From assembly GCA_016932855.1 (NCBI GenBank), contig JAFGCB010000070.1:1-34577 (forward strand): a DNA stretch of 34,577 nucleotides. Direction: 5' to 3'. The notes under the pieces are model-generated. The model had not been told where the DNA came from. It was given only the letters and a program-made list of their open reading frames with translations, and did not search any database. Shown piece by piece: positions 31,594 through 34,577 of the stretch. Positions within the stretch are counted from its first letter, which is position 1, and each line of letters starts with the position of its first letter. The stretch is from Candidatus Omnitrophota bacterium (GTDB taxonomy: Bacteria > Omnitrophota > Gorgyraeia > Duberdicusellales > Duberdicusellaceae). The translations under genes were made by a program, and so were the position numbers.

Positions 31594-32091
31594 ATGCAGA
31601 AAAGCAAGACTCCCTTTAAGAAAAAAATAACTCCCTTGGGCATAAAAATTATATGTTTGATGTTGATTATACCTTTTACTTATCTGTTTACCTTTTACAT
31701 TACTTCTCTTAAAACATTAAACTACTCCGATAATAAGAAAATTGAGATTCTTCAATTAGATAAATACAAAGAGTTAGGCATTAACTCTATAAAAGAGCTC
31801 GATCTCTTTTTTGGCCAGCAAGTAAAAAAAGCCACCCCTCGTATTTTAGTCGTAAGCATCATACTTTTAAGTTTAGTCTCCGGTCTCTTAAGGCTAAAAA
31901 AATGGGCCTGGATAGCCGTAATTCTCTACTCACTTTTCGCTATCGCCTGGAATATTATCTGTTTATTTCCTCAGGCTAGCGTAGTAAGAATATCCAAGCT
32001 CCCGGCTCTTATTATATCGATTATCATTATTTACTATTTGACCCGGCCCGGGGTAAAGCGGCAGTTTCTGGAAAAAAAAGCTATTAATTGA
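31594..32091 (+). CDS. Polytopic membrane protein of unknown function
   Basis: 165 residues, about four transmembrane segments (around 17-38, 84-101, 104-124 and 134-150), with a soluble loop between the first two (KIEILQLDKYKELGINSIKE). The end TRPGVKRQF after the last helix is a common end of small membrane proteins. No family recognised. Likely co-transcribed with treT. It could equally be a DUF-type integral membrane protein of no known role. Confidence 0.6.
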   Translation: MQKSKTPFKKKITPLGIKIICLMLIIPFTYLFTFYITSLKTLNYSDNKKIEILQLDKYKELGINSIKELDLFFGQQVKKATPRILVVSIILLSLVSGLLRLKKWAWIAVILYSLFAIAWNIICLFPQASVVRISKLPALIISIIIIYYLTRPGVKRQFLEKKAIN

Positions 32092-32108
32092 CTTATTTGA
32101 TATTGTTT

Positions 32109-32161
32109 ATACCCAAACACCTTAGGCGGTTGGGATTGACTTTATCGAGCCTAAGGGGTAT
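32109..32161 (+). promoter_or_regulatory. Leader hairpin before pilT
   Basis: CTTAGGC (32121-32127) pairs with GCCTAAG (32149-32155), and outside it ATACCC (32109-32114) pairs with GGGTAT (32156-32161), leaving a six-base bulge on the left. The stem is contiguous on the right. No T-run follows. Possible mRNA structure in the pilT leader. Confidence 0.55.
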
Positions 32162-32205
32162 CATGTATCCAATAATGTGAACCAGCCTTTATTTAAGGAG
32201 GCAGA

Positions 32206-33282
32206 ATGGCTACGAAAACAAAAGAAGATCTCGATTTCTTGTTAAAGGCATTAGTCGAAAAAGACGGTTCTGACCTTCACCTCCAGGCAAATAGCTCTCC
32301 AATATTTCGTATATACGGCCAACTGGTATCTTCCGGAAGCGATGTTGTAACTTCCAAGGATATTGAGGAGTTTACTTTTTCTATTATGCATCCGGAACAA
32401 AAGGAGGCTTTTTCAAAGACTAAGCACGTTGACTTTTCTTATTCTATAGAGGGGGTGGGCCGTTTCCGGGTAAATGTTTTCAGGCAGAGGGGAAATGTCG
32501 GTTCGGTAATGCGTGCTATTCCGGTAAAGATTGCTACTATGGAGCAGCTGGGACTACCACAGGTAGCTAAAGACCTTGCAGCGAAGCCCAACGGCCTGGT
32601 CTTAGTTACCGGGCCCACAGGCAGCGGAAAAACAACTACCTTAGCTTCGATAATAGACCATATAAACGACACCCAAAAAGGCCATATTATAACCATAGAA
32701 GACCCTATAGAATTTATTCATGTTAATAAATCTTGCGTGATTAACCAGAGAGAGCTGCATCTGGATACCGAATCTTTCAGCGCCGCTCTTAAAGACGCTT
32801 TAAGAGAAGACCCTGATGTTATACTGGTCGGTGAAATGAGGGATTTAGAGACCATATCCCTTGCGATTACAGCGGCAGAGACAGGCCACCTTGTATTTGC
32901 GACCCTGCATACCAACAGCGCCCCTCAGACAATTGACCGGATAATAGATGTATTTCCTCCTCATCAACAGCAGCAAATCAGGACGCAGCTGGCCGGCGCT
33001 TTAAGAGGGGTTATAGCCCAGACTTTATTGCGCAAGGCTGACGCTTCCGGACGAATAGCGGCTTTTGAAGTTATGGTCGGTAACGCCCCTATACGAGCTC
33101 TTATCAATGACGGTAAAACCAACCAGATATACAGCACTATGCAGGTCGGCCGTAATGACGGAATGCAGACCATGGATTCGGCGCTAATTAAGATGGTTCA
33201 AGATGGGTTGGTTTTTCAGGAAGAGGCTTCTATTAAGGTATTCGACCGTTCTTCTTTTGATTTAGCCGTAAAAAAGAAATAG
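32206..33282 (+). CDS. pilT: Type IV pilus retraction ATPase PilT
   Basis: Hexameric ATPase powering pilus retraction and twitching. Walker A GPTGSGKT (136-143), Asp box ITIEDPIEF (162-170), Walker B DVILVGEMRD with Glu210, His box GHLVFATLHTNS (227-238), and the C-terminal APIRALINDGK, the counterpart of the AIRNLIREGK motif of PilT. 358 residues. AAGGAGG precedes the ATG by five bases. No other pilus genes are in the window; pilT often lies away from them. Confidence 0.95.
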   Translation: MATKTKEDLDFLLKALVEKDGSDLHLQANSSPIFRIYGQLVSSGSDVVTSKDIEEFTFSIMHPEQKEAFSKTKHVDFSYSIEGVGRFRVNVFRQRGNVGSVMRAIPVKIATMEQLGLPQVAKDLAAKPNGLVLVTGPTGSGKTTTLASIIDHINDTQKGHIITIEDPIEFIHVNKSCVINQRELHLDTESFSAALKDALREDPDVILVGEMRDLETISLAITAAETGHLVFATLHTNSAPQTIDRIIDVFPPHQQQQIRTQLAGALRGVIAQTLLRKADASGRIAAFEVMVGNAPIRALINDGKTNQIYSTMQVGRNDGMQTMDSALIKMVQDGLVFQEEASIKVFDRSSFDLAVKKK

Positions 33283-33374
33283 TAATATTTGATACCGGCT
33301 GCTTTGAGGTTGAGTCTGGCAGTCAATACTTAAAAGTTTCTATTATTTAAGAGATTAAAAAATAAGGAGTTTCT

Positions 33375-33731
33375 ATGGATCTTAAGATTAAGACGGAGCA
33401 AAGAAAAGAAGGAGTTTATATCATATCTCTTACAGGTCCGCTGGACAGCGTCACCAACAGCGAGTGCGAGGAGAAAGTAGAATCACTCTTAGGTCCGTCA
33501 ACTAAAGCGATTGTTTTTAATATGGAGGGGTTAGACTATATAAGCAGCATCGGTTTTTCGGTTTTTATTAAAGCGAAGTACGCCCTGGTCCAGAACAGCG
33601 GAGTTTTAGCGATCACGAACCTTAAACCAGGAGTAAAGAGAGTGTTTGATATGATGAAGATTGTTCCCGAGTGTATTTTTGATACTATGGAAGATGTAGA
33701 TAAATATCTTAATAAGAGCCTTTCAGCCTGA
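33375..33731 (+). CDS. STAS-domain anti-sigma-factor-antagonist-like protein
   Basis: 118 residues, single STAS domain (SpoIIAA/RsbV fold): YIISLTGPLDSVTNSE, AIVFNMEGLDYISSIGFSVF with candidate phospho-Ser57/58, and LKPGVKRVFDMMKI. Partners would be an anti-sigma serine kinase of the RsbW type, not seen here; STAS proteins also act in other switch systems such as chemotaxis or lipid transport. AAGGAG precedes the ATG by six bases. Confidence 0.85.
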   Translation: MDLKIKTEQRKEGVYIISLTGPLDSVTNSECEEKVESLLGPSTKAIVFNMEGLDYISSIGFSVFIKAKYALVQNSGVLAITNLKPGVKRVFDMMKIVPECIFDTMEDVDKYLNKSLSA

Positions 33732-33909
33732 ATTACCTTAAGTCTTCTTAAGCCCGGTCCTTTAAAGACTACAAAAACAAAGCTAAATTATCCTGCTTAT
33801 TTTTTCTATTAATAACAAGAAATAAGGGAACTTTTTACAGGCTGAGTCTGTCTAAGAGATAGACGCGGTTGAAATATTGTCAATTGACCTTAGAGGAAGG
33901 AGGGGTAAG

Positions 33910-34317
33910 ATGAAAAAAGTAGTTTTAAGCTTGATAGCGGCGGTGTTGTTGGTTGGTTTCAATGCTTCAGGGCAGGCCAGTGATTGGGATAAAGCGGGTA
34001 AAGCGCTGACTATTATAGAGGGCTTAAGGCTTGTTACCGGAGGAAAGGTCGATTTTATAGGTAGTTTGGCAGGATTAAACAGGGGGCAGGCTCAAACAAG
34101 GCAGGTTACTTATAAGAAATATCCCCAGGGGTATCGTGAGAAAGTCTGGGTTCCTTATTATGTATGGAATACCAAGTATATTCCCGAGCATGAAGAATAT
34201 AGCCATGAATACGGTACGATAATAGTAGAGGGCCATTATATACGATACAGGGTAGAAAGAGGCGGACGCTGGGAGTGGAAAGAATATTCTTATCCGGCAA
34301 ATAAGTACAGGCGCTAA
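33910..34317 (+). CDS. Small secreted protein of unknown function
   Basis: 135 residues with a clear signal peptide (MKKVVLSLIAAVLLVGFNAS, cleavage near GQA). The mature part is Tyr- and Trp-rich with repeated short strands (KKYPQGYREKVWVPYYVWN, EYSHEYGTIIVEGHYIRYRV) and is basic at the end. I chose ATG 33910 because GGAAGGAGGGG lies just before it. No family recognised; probably periplasmic or surface exposed. Confidence 0.7.
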   Translation: MKKVVLSLIAAVLLVGFNASGQASDWDKAGKALTIIEGLRLVTGGKVDFIGSLAGLNRGQAQTRQVTYKKYPQGYREKVWVPYYVWNTKYIPEHEEYSHEYGTIIVEGHYIRYRVERGGRWEWKEYSYPANKYRR

Positions 34318-34577
34318 AACAGGGTCGGTGTTCCGCGCCGGGTATCGTTTAGAAAATATTAAGCTAAATCCAGTTTATAGAGCTTAACGGCGACAAGCTC
34401 CAATGTCAAGCATTGAGGTTTGTCGCCTCATTGTAAACATTGAAGAAGGCGAACTATGTAAATAATAAGCCCTGATGCTTGTCATCGGGGGTCCTATTGA
34501 CTCATTAAAGAATGTTACCGAAGGGGGCCGTGGTAAGAATTCCGACGGCCAAAGTGAAGATTGAATATTGCCTGAAG
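34318..34577. other. Gene-free right end with four hairpins
   Basis: TTAAGCT/AGCTTAA (34359-34365, 34381-34387); GGCGACAA/TTGTCGCC (34389-34396, 34420-34427) with an inner CAATG/CATTG (34401-34405, 34411-34415); CCCTGATG/CATCGGGG (34470-34477, 34483-34490); GGCCGT/ACGGCC (34526-34531, 34545-34550). No open reading frame of note. The second hairpin could be a terminator without a T-run. The set might be a structured RNA or the leader of a gene beyond the edge. Confidence 0.5.

Overview
The window looks like a stretch of chromosome from an uncultured Gram-negative bacterium of moderate-to-low GC. Gene content (trehalose synthase TreT, rpsU next to an RRM protein, TPR/SPOR and porin-type envelope proteins, PilT) and the odd intergenic hairpins built from short repeated words fit Candidatus Omnitrophota (former OP3) best, but this is inference from gene content, not a phylogeny. 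The signal-peptide porin ending in Phe, the lipoprotein and the SPOR protein point to a cell with an outer membrane. I saw no rRNA, tRNA, CRISPR array, insertion sequence or transposase; the only mobile-element hint is a possible serine-recombinase 3' end at the left edge.

Layout. 1-4651: tRNA-modification/housekeeping block (miaB, a TPR-SPOR protein, miaA, hflX). 4739-14390: a proteostasis island with an HspR-like MerR regulator, an Hsp20, a rhomboid protease, ClpB, a hibernation factor and hrcA-grpE-dnaK-dnaJ. A perfect CIRCE operator with an extra half-site precedes hrcA, and a CIRCE-like palindrome precedes hsp20, so two repressor types (HrcA and HspR) sit in one island. 14545-17047: FmdB-like zinc ribbon, DUF1015 protein and accD. 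17048-19103: long structured leader, outer-membrane porin and a strong terminator. 19149-21101 (minus): large secreted protein with a carbohydrate-binding-like domain, proline linker and glycosidase-like barrel. 21309-23103: strong promoter and a four-gene operon. 23263-24982: HbpS/GlcG-like secreted protein and a GH1 beta-glucosidase. 25068-28767: a cNMP-binding/ParA-like/patatin fusion converging on a ParA ATPase fused to a glycogen-binding (AMPK-beta-type) domain. 28853-30178: lipoprotein, rpsU (missed by length filters), RRM protein and a tiny YbaB-like ORF. 30359-34317: treT, a membrane protein, pilT, a STAS protein and a small secreted protein.

Most distinctive signals: (1) intergenic hairpins whose arms are tandem runs of a short word (for example CAAAANN or ACGCTAATTT), with the same kinds of words also inserted in frame twice inside miaB and apparently forming the tail of grpE; (2) a ParA-glycogen-binding-domain fusion in which the known ligand-contact residues of AMPK-beta are mostly kept; (3) CIRCE variants and a shortened HrcA in a combined HrcA/HspR heat-shock locus; (4) a long-stem leader RNA before the porin.
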